Of a DNA stretch of 48,699 bases, positions 37,578 through 46,973 are shown one piece after another. This DNA comes from Chlamydiota bacterium (GTDB lineage Bacteria; Chlamydiota; Chlamydiia; Chlamydiales; Parachlamydiaceae). The position numbers and the translations under genes are program-made. The stretch lies in the NCBI GenBank assembly GCA_013285965.1, contig JABDGQ010000010.1, forward strand, positions 1 to 48,699, written 5' to 3'. Numbering within the stretch: position 1 is the stretch's first letter; each line of letters opens with the position of its first letter. The notes beneath the pieces are model-generated. The model saw nothing but the letters and a program-made list of their open reading frames with translations, ran no database searches and was not told the origin of the DNA.

Positions 37578-38987
37578 ATGATCTCATTTTCTGTAATCCC
37601 TGTGCGTAAAACTATTGAAAGTAAAGCTAATTATGATAAGAAGGATGATAATACCTCACTACCTACAGCTGCAAGAAAAAATATTTTTTGCAAAGTCAAT
37701 GGGAGAGAAAAAATTTATTTTGAAAAACCATTTGGTAAAGTTTGGAAAATAAATGACCAAAGCAAAACTAAAACTTTAATTAGCGTTGATAGTGCGGCTG
37801 TGCATTTGTTTGTTACTCATGGCAGCCTACTAGCAATGGCCAAGCAAAAAGGAGGCATACAAAAATTAATAATGCGCGCTCACGTCATATCGTATGTATT
37901 TAAAATAGCTAGCAACAATAGCGATGAAATTGAAAGAGATGAACTTGATCAATGGCTGTCTGATTTTAAAATAAAGCAAACAAAAGCTAATGCTTTGACA
38001 AATGCTGTGCAAAAAGCACTAAAGAACAAAACTAGCAACTATATTTTACCTTTTGCCGTAAATGATTATTTAATTACCGATAATGAACAAGAATTGTTTT
38101 TAATTGGTAAAAGATTATGTGATGGTAGATGTGGCTTAATTTATCCAGTTTTAAATTTAGAGCGCTCAGAAAGTAGGACGGAATTAGTTTTGAAATTATC
38201 AAAAAATGAAACCGGTTCATTGAAAGATCTTGCAAATGAGTGTCGTATATTAAAAAAAATTCATGCCAATGGTCAAATTATTGGAATACAATTTGCACCC
38301 TATAAGGTATTAGACATTCCGACAACTAAGGTATTAGACATTCAAACAACATATAAAGGCTATTTGACAAAAAAATATGATTGCGATTATTATTCATATC
38401 CTTACGAAGATCTTTCTATTGAAAATAAGTTGCTTGAAATCTTTCAACTATTTGAAGGTCTAGAGTATTTACATAGCATTAATATAATCCACAGCGACAT
38501 TAAAGACGAAAATATTTTAATAAAATTTAATGCTAATGGCACAAATCAGGTCGTTTTAGCAGACTTTGGCGGGGCTATAGATGCTTCTACTGATGATAGT
38601 TCTTTGGAATTAATCACCTTTACACCTCAATTCACCCCTCTTCCTGACATTGAAAAATATATGCAATTATGGGGAAAGCCTAATAATCGCAAATTAATAA
38701 TTGATTTGCATAAAAAACGGGATGTTTTTGCCTTTGGCTCATTTTTGTATTTTGTTTTCAGTAATGGTGATTATCCATACGTTTTTCAAAAGCAATTAAA
38801 TCCTCTTTATATTCGTTTCTCTGAATACCCTAACTTTTATGAATATTTTGAGATGGAAAACAACATTCCATCATATATACAAACAACTATCAAGCAAATG
38901 TTGCACCCAGATTACACGAAGAGACCAACTGTATCGGAAGCTTTACATGCTCTCAAAAACGGTCACGCTGCTAGTTTAAAAAGCTAA
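37578..38987 (+). CDS. Eukaryotic-type Ser/Thr protein kinase, candidate effector
   Basis: A 469-residue soluble protein without signal peptide or membrane segment. Residues 1 to about 165 are an unrecognised helical N-terminal domain. The kinase domain (about 170-462) shows the VAIK-type Lys in LVLKLSK (K206), the helix-C Glu (E221), the catalytic loop HSDIKDEN (D307, N312), and DFG (329-331). HRD is changed to HSD. A tandem 24-bp duplication (38304-38351) adds KVLDIPTT/KVLDIQTT in the N-lobe. There is no PASTA or transmembrane region as in PknB-type bacterial kinases, so an injected host-directed kinase is plausible. The ATG has no clear ribosome site. Confidence 0.88.
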   Translation: MISFSVIPVRKTIESKANYDKKDDNTSLPTAARKNIFCKVNGREKIYFEKPFGKVWKINDQSKTKTLISVDSAAVHLFVTHGSLLAMAKQKGGIQKLIMRAHVISYVFKIASNNSDEIERDELDQWLSDFKIKQTKANALTNAVQKALKNKTSNYILPFAVNDYLITDNEQELFLIGKRLCDGRCGLIYPVLNLERSESRTELVLKLSKNETGSLKDLANECRILKKIHANGQIIGIQFAPYKVLDIPTTKVLDIQTTYKGYLTKKYDCDYYSYPYEDLSIENKLLEIFQLFEGLEYLHSINIIHSDIKDENILIKFNANGTNQVVLADFGGAIDASTDDSSLELITFTPQFTPLPDIEKYMQLWGKPNNRKLIIDLHKKRDVFAFGSFLYFVFSNGDYPYVFQKQLNPLYIRFSEYPNFYEYFEMENNIPSYIQTTIKQMLHPDYTKRPTVSEALHALKNGHAASLKS

Positions 38988-39009
38988 TAGCTTAATTTTT
39001 AATGGCCCA

Positions 39010-40689
39010 TCATGCTCTAGAAGGTTTGGAAGATTTTTCTGATGCACTTAAGAGCAGATCATTAACAATAGATTGAGCATCATCCAAAATGTGCTTTAAG
39101 TGTTCAGGACCTAAAAAACTTTCTCCATATATTTTGTATATGTCTTCAGTTCCTGAAGGACGCACTGCAAACCATCCATTAGCCGTTTCAATCTTAATTC
39201 CTCCAATCGGAGCATCATCGCCTGGTGCTTTTGTCAAAATAGCCGTGATATCTTCGCCGGCCAATTTATGATAAGGATGCAAATCTGAAACGGTAAGATT
39301 TTTTAATACTTTTTTTTCTCCGACCGTCGCATGCGCTTCAATACGTAAATAAGCAGGTTCTCCAAATTCTTTTACTAAATCTGCATAAATTTGTCCCGGA
39401 TCCTGACCTAGTTTGGCAGTCATTTCAGCGGCTAGCAATGACATGATAATAGCATCTTTATCAGTAGTCCAGGTCAAAGCATCTGTACGCACAAAAGTAG
39501 CTCCGGCACTTTCCTCACCAACAAAACCTAAATTACCGGTCAACAACCCTTCTACAAACCACTTAAAGCCAACAGGAACCTCGTAAACAGTTCGTCCCAT
39601 TTTTTTGCTCACCCGATCAATCATTTGGCTGCTGACTAATGTTTTACCCACGGCCAAATTCTTTGGCCATTGCTTTCGATGGTTAAAAAGATAAGAAATA
39701 GCGCATGATAGATAATGATTAGGTGTAAGTAATCCAGCTTGTTTTGTGACAATGCCATGTCTATCATAATCAGTATCACAGGCAAAAGCGATATCAAAAC
39801 GATCTTTTAAATCGATTAAGCCACGCATAGCATAGGGTGAAGATGGATCCATTCTAATCTTACCATCCCAATCCAACTTCATAAAACTAAAAGTCGGATC
39901 AATAGTTTCATTGACTACTGTAAGATTAATGCCATAAGTATCAGCAATTAATTTCCAATAATGTATACCCGCCCCCCCTAAAGGATCGACCCCAATATGA
40001 ATTTGCGAGTTGCAGATAGTATCCATATCGATAACATTTTTTAAATCGCTAACATAAACATGCATATAATTATGCATGCAGGTGGTGGGAGCGCCTAAAG
40101 CTTGCTTTAGCGATACGCGCAAAACCCCACTCAATTTATTTTCCAAAAAAGCATTTGCTTTGTCTTGAATCCAATTGGTGACTTGTTCTTCAGCCGGACC
40201 ACCATGTGGAGGATTGTATTTAAAGCCACCTTCATTTGGCGGATTATGCGAAGGTGTTATTACGATACCATCAGCTAATTCACTTTTCCGCCCTCGATTA
40301 TAAGAGATGATAGCATGTGAAATCACTGGTGTCGGTGTATAAGGAGTCCCCTCTGATATCATAACAGTTACACCATTAGCAGCCAAGACTTGTAAAGCAC
40401 TTTCCCAAGCTGGTTTGGAAAGCGCATGAGTGTCCATACCTAAAAACAAAGGGCCGTCAATATGTTGCTCCGCCCGATATAAACAAATAGCTTGACTGAT
40501 GGCGATAATATGATTTTCATTAAAACTATTCTCAAGCGATGATCCGCGATGACCGGAGGTGCCAAAAGCAACCTTCTGTAAAGCTATAGAGGGGTCGGGA
40601 CTCTTATCATAATAGGCTGAAATCAATTCAGGCACATTAATTAACATCGAAGGCGCAGGTGTCTGGCCTGCCATTGGATGAATTTGCAT
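39010..40689 (-). CDS. pgm: Phosphoglucomutase (alpha-D-glucose phosphate specific)
   Basis: Interconverts glucose 1- and 6-phosphate, linking glycogen breakdown with glycolysis. The start is set at ATG 40687-40689 with AAAGGTAAG upstream; the upstream TTG overlaps the glgP end. About 559 residues, like E. coli Pgm. Motifs: the phosphoserine loop ITPSHNPPNEGG, the Mg-binding CDTDYDRHG, the sugar loop GEESAGATFVR, and the phosphate-binding RPSGTEDIYKIY. Four bases separate it from the glgP stop, so they are translated from one message. Confidence 0.95.
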   Translation of the reverse strand: MQIHPMAGQTPAPSMLINVPELISAYYDKSPDPSIALQKVAFGTSGHRGSSLENSFNENHIIAISQAICLYRAEQHIDGPLFLGMDTHALSKPAWESALQVLAANGVTVMISEGTPYTPTPVISHAIISYNRGRKSELADGIVITPSHNPPNEGGFKYNPPHGGPAEEQVTNWIQDKANAFLENKLSGVLRVSLKQALGAPTTCMHNYMHVYVSDLKNVIDMDTICNSQIHIGVDPLGGAGIHYWKLIADTYGINLTVVNETIDPTFSFMKLDWDGKIRMDPSSPYAMRGLIDLKDRFDIAFACDTDYDRHGIVTKQAGLLTPNHYLSCAISYLFNHRKQWPKNLAVGKTLVSSQMIDRVSKKMGRTVYEVPVGFKWFVEGLLTGNLGFVGEESAGATFVRTDALTWTTDKDAIIMSLLAAEMTAKLGQDPGQIYADLVKEFGEPAYLRIEAHATVGEKKVLKNLTVSDLHPYHKLAGEDITAILTKAPGDDAPIGGIKIETANGWFAVRPSGTEDIYKIYGESFLGPEHLKHILDDAQSIVNDLLLSASEKSSKPSRA

Positions 40690-40693
40690 TTGC

Positions 40694-43189
40694 TTACCTT
40701 TGCCATAAAATTTGAGCAGATTCAATAGGGATGTTTACACCATCAAAATAAGGGATAATGCGCGCTGTTAAATTGCCAACCGGCACTGTTGCGCTAATTT
40801 TAGCCCGATAAATATGCCAACCCGGTGTTGTTGCAACAGATTCAAAGTAGCTCATAGTTTGTGTAAAATCTTGAGAATATAACTCTACTTTAAAGCTTTG
40901 TCTATCTAGATCAGCTAAGTACACTTGTAATTCAAAAAGATTATCTGTGTTTTCACTGTTAATTTGATATAAACCAAATTTTAACTTTCCCCAGCTTTCT
41001 TTTAAAGTGTTCTCCCAATTTACTATTTGTTGCGCTAGTGCACCGTTATTTTCAGCGCGTTGTACATAAGCTTGCGCGGCAGGAATATAATATTTTGTAG
41101 TATACTCACGCACGGCGCGATTAGAGGAGTAATAGGGAGTTAAGCTGGCCATGCTTGCACGCACTTTGGCTGTCCAAGCTTTAGGAATATTTTTAGTGTT
41201 GCGCTTATAAAATAATGGAATCACCTCCTGCTCAAGTAAATCGTACAAGTTGTTTGCCTCATAAGCATCCCAATGAGGATCATCATGCTCGGAGGAATCA
41301 CCAAAGGCCCAACCCACTTCCGGTGTATAAGCTTGCGCCCACCACCCATCTAAAGTAGATAAGTTAAGACCACCATTGACCAATATCTTCATGCCACTAG
41401 TACCGCAAGCCTCCCATGGTCGTCGAGGAGTATTAATCCAAACATCTACACCTTGCACAAGTTGCTGTGTTAAAATCATATCATCATCGCTTAAAAAAAC
41501 AACTCTAGAGCGAGCTTGAGGAAGATTAATGAATCGCATCCACTTTTGAATTAATAAATGCCCCTCCATGTCTGCCGGATGCGCTTTACCAGCAATAATC
41601 AACTGGACCGGATATTCGCTATTGGTCAATATGCGCAATAGACGTTCTTGATCGACTAATAGCAAATCAGGTCTCTTATAGGGGGCAAAACGACGAGCAA
41701 ACCCAAAGGTCAAAACATTTGGATCTAAATACTGACTGACATTGGAAATTTGCTCATCTGCTACCCCTCGGGCCATTAGTTGTCTTTTCAAACGATGTCG
41801 CGTATAATCTATTAATGCCGCTCTAGCCTGCTGACGTGACTGCCAAAGTTTTTCGTCTGTTATATCATCCATTTTAGATTCAAGCTGTTCAGTTTGTCCT
41901 AACCAACGTTCATTACCACAGCCCTCTGTCCACAAATTGTCAAAAAATGGAGAATCCCAACTTGGTACATGTACTCCGTTGGTGACACACCCAACGGGAA
42001 TTTCTTCGCGCGGCCAACGTGGAAAAAGTTCTTCAAACAAATTTTGGCTGACCGTAGCGTGTAATCGACTAACTCCATTGACTAAATTGCTCCCCCTAAT
42101 AGCTAAGTAGGCCATATTAAAATCTTCACCTTTATTTAATTGACCTAAGGAGAGAAATTGCTCAATGCTCAGCCCAAGTTTATTTTGAGCGTAAGGACCT
42201 AAATATTTAGTGACTAAATCTGGTGGAAATCTATCAAAGCCAGCTGTTACCGCTGTATGGGTGGTAAAAACATTGCCTGCACGCGTGGCTGCTAATGAAA
42301 CTGAAAAAGAGTGATTCGTTTTTTTCATAAAACTCAATGCGCGCTCCAAAACAACAAAAGCTGCATGCCCTTCATTCATGTGACAAACTTCCGGGTCAAT
42401 ATTAAGCGCTTGCAGCAAACGCCAGCCACCAATCCCTAAAATAAGCTCTTGTTTTAAACGCAATTCGCAATCACCACCATACAGTTCGCAAGTTATACCA
42501 CGATGCGCGGGAAAATTAGCTATATCATTGCTATCCAATAAATAAAGTTTATTACGGCCTACTTGAGCTTGCCACACACGAAGCCATAGAGGCCAGCCTG
42601 GTAATTCTATTTTTACACGTAGCCACTCACCATTATCTTTACGCAATGGTGTGATTGGCAATTGTCCCGGATCATTGTATGGATAAAGTTCTTGCTGCAT
42701 ACCGTTTTTATCGATAAACTGCCGAAAGTAACCTTGGCTATAAAGCAAACCAATAGCAATTACCGGCACTCCTAAATCACTAGCTGCTTTTAATTGGTCC
42801 CCAGCAACATTGCCTAATCCACCTGAATATATTGGCAAAGCTTCGCTGAGCATATATTCCATACTAAAATATGCTATATGGCGTAGAGCAGATTTAGGAT
42901 AGGTTGTTTGAAACCAAGCATCACAGTTAAGGTGATCGAGATGTTTTTTTGTCAGACTGGCAATTATTTGACTAAAAGTTTTATCGTCTAATAACTTTTT
43001 AATTTTCTCGCTTGAAGCCGTTTGTAAAACAGCCCAAGGATTATTTGTTAATTCCCATAATTCTGGATCAAGTTCACGCCATAAAATATCAGTACTATGA
43101 TTCCAGGACGAACGCAAGTTGAAGGCCAAATTTTTTAAATCAGCAAAAGCTTTGCCTGTTTGTTTTTGATAGCTTTCTTCGTAAAACAT
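40694..43189 (-). CDS. glgP: Alpha-glucan (glycogen) phosphorylase, short atypical family
   Basis: Releases glucose 1-phosphate from glycogen. The 831 residues fit the alpha-glucan phosphorylase branch found in many bacteria and archaea (N-terminal NLAFNLRSSWNHSTDILW segment) rather than the classical E. coli/chlamydial GlgP. The PLP Lys is in CGTSGMK (K601). Also visible are YFSMEYMLSEALPIYSGGLG, the catalytic CHMNEGHAAF, and FARRFAPYKRPDLL. It is 49 bp downstream of cheA and next to pgm. Product glucose 1-phosphate is the substrate of the next gene. Confidence 0.93.
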   Translation of the reverse strand: MFYEESYQKQTGKAFADLKNLAFNLRSSWNHSTDILWRELDPELWELTNNPWAVLQTASSEKIKKLLDDKTFSQIIASLTKKHLDHLNCDAWFQTTYPKSALRHIAYFSMEYMLSEALPIYSGGLGNVAGDQLKAASDLGVPVIAIGLLYSQGYFRQFIDKNGMQQELYPYNDPGQLPITPLRKDNGEWLRVKIELPGWPLWLRVWQAQVGRNKLYLLDSNDIANFPAHRGITCELYGGDCELRLKQELILGIGGWRLLQALNIDPEVCHMNEGHAAFVVLERALSFMKKTNHSFSVSLAATRAGNVFTTHTAVTAGFDRFPPDLVTKYLGPYAQNKLGLSIEQFLSLGQLNKGEDFNMAYLAIRGSNLVNGVSRLHATVSQNLFEELFPRWPREEIPVGCVTNGVHVPSWDSPFFDNLWTEGCGNERWLGQTEQLESKMDDITDEKLWQSRQQARAALIDYTRHRLKRQLMARGVADEQISNVSQYLDPNVLTFGFARRFAPYKRPDLLLVDQERLLRILTNSEYPVQLIIAGKAHPADMEGHLLIQKWMRFINLPQARSRVVFLSDDDMILTQQLVQGVDVWINTPRRPWEACGTSGMKILVNGGLNLSTLDGWWAQAYTPEVGWAFGDSSEHDDPHWDAYEANNLYDLLEQEVIPLFYKRNTKNIPKAWTAKVRASMASLTPYYSSNRAVREYTTKYYIPAAQAYVQRAENNGALAQQIVNWENTLKESWGKLKFGLYQINSENTDNLFELQVYLADLDRQSFKVELYSQDFTQTMSYFESVATTPGWHIYRAKISATVPVGNLTARIIPYFDGVNIPIESAQILWQR

Positions 43190-43238
43190 ATTTATTGCCT
43201 ATTAATCTGAATTTTGAGTTTTTAGATTTCTTTTCAAA

Positions 43239-46052
43239 TTATGGGTCCCCAATAAATTCGTGCACAACTTCCAGCAATTTGGTATCGTGAAAGCTACTTT
43301 TTGTCAAATAATAATCTGCACCCGCAGCTAAGCCTTTGGCCCGATCTTCATCTCCGATTTTATAGGAAACAATTATTACAGGTATGTCACGTAAGCGTTG
43401 ATCTTGTTTTATAGCACTTACCAATTCAATTCCATTCATACGGGGCATATCTACATCGGTAATGATTAAATCATAATTTTGTATGCGCAAAGCGTTCCAC
43501 CCGTCAATACCATTAATGGCACTATCTACCCGATAGCCATGTTGCTTTAGTATCCTACACTCGACTTCCCGCACCGTCATAGAATCATCAACCACAAGTA
43601 TCCGTTTAGTCATGTTAGCAGTTTCAGTGGATGTTTCATAAGAAATCTTTGAAAGTCTATTTCCTGAAAGAATATGATCGATCGAGCGAACTATATCCTC
43701 CACATCGATAATTAAAACGGGTGCCCCATCCTCCATAACAGAGGAGGCCATAATGTCAGGAACTTTTCGCAATCGTTTGTCAAGCTCTTGTACCACTAGC
43801 TCTTTTTCGCCTAAAATTTTATCAACAACTATCCCATAACGATTTAAACGATCGCTAACCATAATTATGAAAAGTTCTAAACCCTTATTAAGGGTGGGTT
43901 GCAATTCTAACACCTGACAAGCAGTCACAATGCCGATGTTTTGATTTTCAGAATGAAAAAATTGTCGCCCTTCCACAACATTTATATCAGAACTAGGCAA
44001 TACCAAAGCTTGATCAATGCGCGCCAATGGAAAGGCATAAATTTCACCTGAAATTTCAACAAGCAAAGAGCGAATGACTGACAATGTCAATGGTAGTTGT
44101 AAATCAAATGACATTCCCCTGCCAGCTTCAAAAGAGGTACGCACTACCCCGCCTACTTCTCGAATTACATTTTGCACAACATCCAAACCTACTCCACGGC
44201 CTGAAATTTCGGTAACTTGCACGGCAGTAGAAAAACCAGGTAAAAATAAAAAATCTACTACTTCTGCATCGCTTAATTTGCGCACCATTTCAGGACTGGT
44301 TAATTTTTTTTCTATAATTTTTTGGCGCAATTTTTCAATATCAAGGCCACGGCCATCATCAGCGATCCGTATGGCCAACATACCACCCCGATGTCGCGCT
44401 TCTAAAGTAATAATTCCATCAGGAGCTTTACCGGCATTTATCCTTTCTTGCGGAGTTTCTATACCATGATCAACAGCATTGCGCAAAAAATGGCTCAACG
44501 GTGCCTCTAATTTCTCCAAAATATCGCGATCGACCGGCGTATTCTGTCCCAAGATTATCAATTTTACTTGTTTACCCAATTGGCGTCCCAGATCGCGCAC
44601 CAAACGAGGGAAACCGCGTACACCATCAGCAAATGGACGCATACGGCTATTGATTACCTCTTGATAAAGCCGATCTGAAAGGCTGGAGTGGCGGCGAATA
44701 AAGTTATCCAACTCATTTAAACGTTCACTTAATTGAGCGCGAATATCGTGCAACTGATGCGCTAGATTAAGTGCTTGTAGCTGCTGATCTTCTTTTTTGT
44801 CGTTGATTTTGTCATGGACTTTATCATTGCGCAACTGCTCACGCAGAACATCAAAATTATCAGAAAAAAGATCGTACTGATTTTTTAACTGCAATAATTG
44901 CTGTTCAAACGGATACAACCAGCGCGACTCTACTAATGATTCTCCAGCCAACCCCATTAAATGATTAATGCTTTGCGCCGTTACACGTAATACTCGGTCA
45001 CTAGAAAAAGAACGGGCAAACGCTTTCATGATTTCAGCTTGGCTATTAGCTATTTTTTCCTGCTGTTCAATTGGTGCTCTTGGAGCACGCAAAGGGATTG
45101 CTGTGATAGCCGTTTTTTCTATGCCACCCACCATTGACAATGATGGATTATTAGTCCCTAACTCTTGAATAATCTGCTTGATAGTTGGGGTTTGCTCGCT
45201 CATCCATTCTTTAATAGTTGAGAAGTCGATTTTGGCAAGACGTGATAAAACATCAACGGCGCGCAACAACCCATCAAATTCTGCTGTACTCAATTGCAAT
45301 TGTTGTTTTTGACACATTACAAATAGATCTTCTACACAGTGTGCCAATTGTACAATAGGCTCTAATGCCACAATACGTGCTGCCCCTTTTATAGAATGGG
45401 CCGCCCGCATTAATGACTCAAGTGGAGCAATATCATAAGGATTCTGCTCCAACGTCACTAATCCTTGATTAAGCTCAGCAGATTGCGTCTCTAATTCTAC
45501 CCGAAAAAGATCAAATAATGTGGGATCTTGTATCACATCCAGAGAGGGCTGTAAATTAGCTACTTGAACTTGTGGAAGGCTATTTTGAAGAGAATTATTT
45601 TTCCCATTCAACCTCTTTATAGACTGTTCTATTTTGGCAATCCATTTTTCTATTGTAGATTTTTTGTTTTGAAGTTGTTCTAAAAAAAGAGCCGAATCAA
45701 ACTGAGTCAATTCCCATAATTCTTTCCATAAAGCTTCTAATTCATCAACTTTTTGGACTGAAATTGTTGCTTCTCTTTGAAGTAGCTGTAAATATTGTTC
45801 AAAGAGTAACAATAGTGGAGCTAGGCTAGTTAAATTGGCGATGGTAGCACTATTTTTTAAATTTTGGACCCCTTTTAAAACATCTGCACTCAAGCTTGTC
45901 CCTTGTAAATTGATACGCAATGCAGCAATTCCTTGTGCTATGGCTATAAGGCTGTTGCTAAATTCATTTTTAATAAAATCATGGAGTTGATTTTGGGATT
46001 GCTGCTCAGGAGTATTATTTTCAGGATTGTTATTAGCATAAGTGTTATTCAT
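43239..46052 (-). CDS. cheA: Hybrid CheA-type histidine kinase with C-terminal receiver
   Basis: A 937-residue chemosensory kinase. Order: an N-terminal helical region (about 1-165), an HPt domain with the H-box AAHSIKGAARI (H219), a dimerisation helix pair, an HATPase domain (N-box HFLRNAVDHG, N525; G1 DDGRG at 566-570; G2 SGRGVGLD at 618-625), a CheW-like regulatory domain (about 660-800), and a fused receiver (about 814-937; phospho-Asp D866 in ITDVDMP, Lys918). A separate CheY-binding P2 domain is not evident. The start overlaps the CheW stop by four bases. Fused REC is typical of alternative systems such as Wsp or Tfp-type chemosensory modules. Confidence 0.93.
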   Translation of the reverse strand: MNNTYANNNPENNTPEQQSQNQLHDFIKNEFSNSLIAIAQGIAALRINLQGTSLSADVLKGVQNLKNSATIANLTSLAPLLLLFEQYLQLLQREATISVQKVDELEALWKELWELTQFDSALFLEQLQNKKSTIEKWIAKIEQSIKRLNGKNNSLQNSLPQVQVANLQPSLDVIQDPTLFDLFRVELETQSAELNQGLVTLEQNPYDIAPLESLMRAAHSIKGAARIVALEPIVQLAHCVEDLFVMCQKQQLQLSTAEFDGLLRAVDVLSRLAKIDFSTIKEWMSEQTPTIKQIIQELGTNNPSLSMVGGIEKTAITAIPLRAPRAPIEQQEKIANSQAEIMKAFARSFSSDRVLRVTAQSINHLMGLAGESLVESRWLYPFEQQLLQLKNQYDLFSDNFDVLREQLRNDKVHDKINDKKEDQQLQALNLAHQLHDIRAQLSERLNELDNFIRRHSSLSDRLYQEVINSRMRPFADGVRGFPRLVRDLGRQLGKQVKLIILGQNTPVDRDILEKLEAPLSHFLRNAVDHGIETPQERINAGKAPDGIITLEARHRGGMLAIRIADDGRGLDIEKLRQKIIEKKLTSPEMVRKLSDAEVVDFLFLPGFSTAVQVTEISGRGVGLDVVQNVIREVGGVVRTSFEAGRGMSFDLQLPLTLSVIRSLLVEISGEIYAFPLARIDQALVLPSSDINVVEGRQFFHSENQNIGIVTACQVLELQPTLNKGLELFIIMVSDRLNRYGIVVDKILGEKELVVQELDKRLRKVPDIMASSVMEDGAPVLIIDVEDIVRSIDHILSGNRLSKISYETSTETANMTKRILVVDDSMTVREVECRILKQHGYRVDSAINGIDGWNALRIQNYDLIITDVDMPRMNGIELVSAIKQDQRLRDIPVIIVSYKIGDEDRAKGLAAGADYYLTKSSFHDTKLLEVVHEFIGDP

Positions 46053-46654
46053 TTTACACTACGCTTAATGCTATGAAATAGTAGTTCTTCGTCAAGTAAG
46101 CCTACATTGCGTCTTTTAAGTAAGAACAACCCTTTTAAATAATTGACTGGTGATTTTGCTAAAGTGACCGGTACATTATCCATCATCGAAAGATCGCAAT
46201 TGTAAATACCATCAATTTCATTAACGACAATTACCCACAACTCGCCAGGTTTACCAATTGCCATCATGCGGCTATCATCTATGACTTTGGGTGAGATTGG
46301 TACGCTAGTATTAATTTCTAATAATCGCTCAAGTGCTACACAAAGCTGAAGCTCACCATTTAAATTAACAATGCCACGCAGAATCGAACTATTATAATGT
46401 GGCATAGAATGAATAGTACGTACATGCATAATCTCTTGAAAAACAGCTGTTTTGAGAGCAAACCATTCTATACCCAATCTAAAAACGAGTATGGATATAT
46501 TGTCACCACTTTTTTTGGGTGTGACTATTTTTTTCATTAAAACATCGGTCCATTCTTCGATATAATCTTGCGGTGGAGCTCTTTGTAAAAGTTCAGCAGG
46601 ATGCTTTAAATGAGTACTTTCATCTTCTGTGGCGGTTGATCTTTTATTTTTCAT
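46049..46654 (-). CDS. cheW: CheW-like coupling protein
   Basis: A 201-residue adaptor that would couple a receptor to CheA. The CheW fold starts near residue 50 (ISILVFRLGIEWFALKTAVFQEIM, VRTIHSMPHY) and includes the diagnostic RGIVNLNGELQLCVALERLL and WVIVVNEIDGIY. The first 50 residues are a polar extension. ATG at 46654, with only a weak ribosome site. It is translationally coupled to cheA (overlap ATGA). No receptor, CheR, CheB or CheY gene is in the window. Confidence 0.9.
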   Translation of the reverse strand: MKNKRSTATEDESTHLKHPAELLQRAPPQDYIEEWTDVLMKKIVTPKKSGDNISILVFRLGIEWFALKTAVFQEIMHVRTIHSMPHYNSSILRGIVNLNGELQLCVALERLLEINTSVPISPKVIDDSRMMAIGKPGELWVIVVNEIDGIYNCDLSMMDNVPVTLAKSPVNYLKGLFLLKRRNVGLLDEELLFHSIKRSVK

Positions 46655-46973
46655 TGCGCAGTGAATCCAATTTGTTCTTATACGAGTTCATAACACAAAT
46701 TAATATTTTATTACCAATGTGCAAGCAAGAAAAACAAAGCAACTACAACAAATTAAAAAAAACAACTAATTTAATTTACTAAAAAATAAAATAATTGTTT
46801 ATAATAAAAATTAAGCTTAAGTTAGTTAGATTGTGGTTAAATAAGTTAAATAATAATTCACCAATAACGAGATTTTAATTTTTTAGTTATCAATCGACAA
46901 ATAAAAAAGTTAAACAATCTTCTATGATAAAAGATGGCGATGCCAAAATAAATAGATTTGTTTAGGAGGTTTT
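46655..46973. other. 319-bp AT-rich divergent intergenic region
   Basis: Between cheW and the hydrophobic-domain/PDZ genes. It contains promoter-like AT tracts and the strong AGGAGGT site before 46974. No gene is seen. Confidence 0.5.

Noticed and set aside
39010-46654. Complete chemotaxis pathway
   Set aside because: Only CheW and CheA are present; there is no receptor, CheR, CheB, free CheY or flagellar gene in the window.
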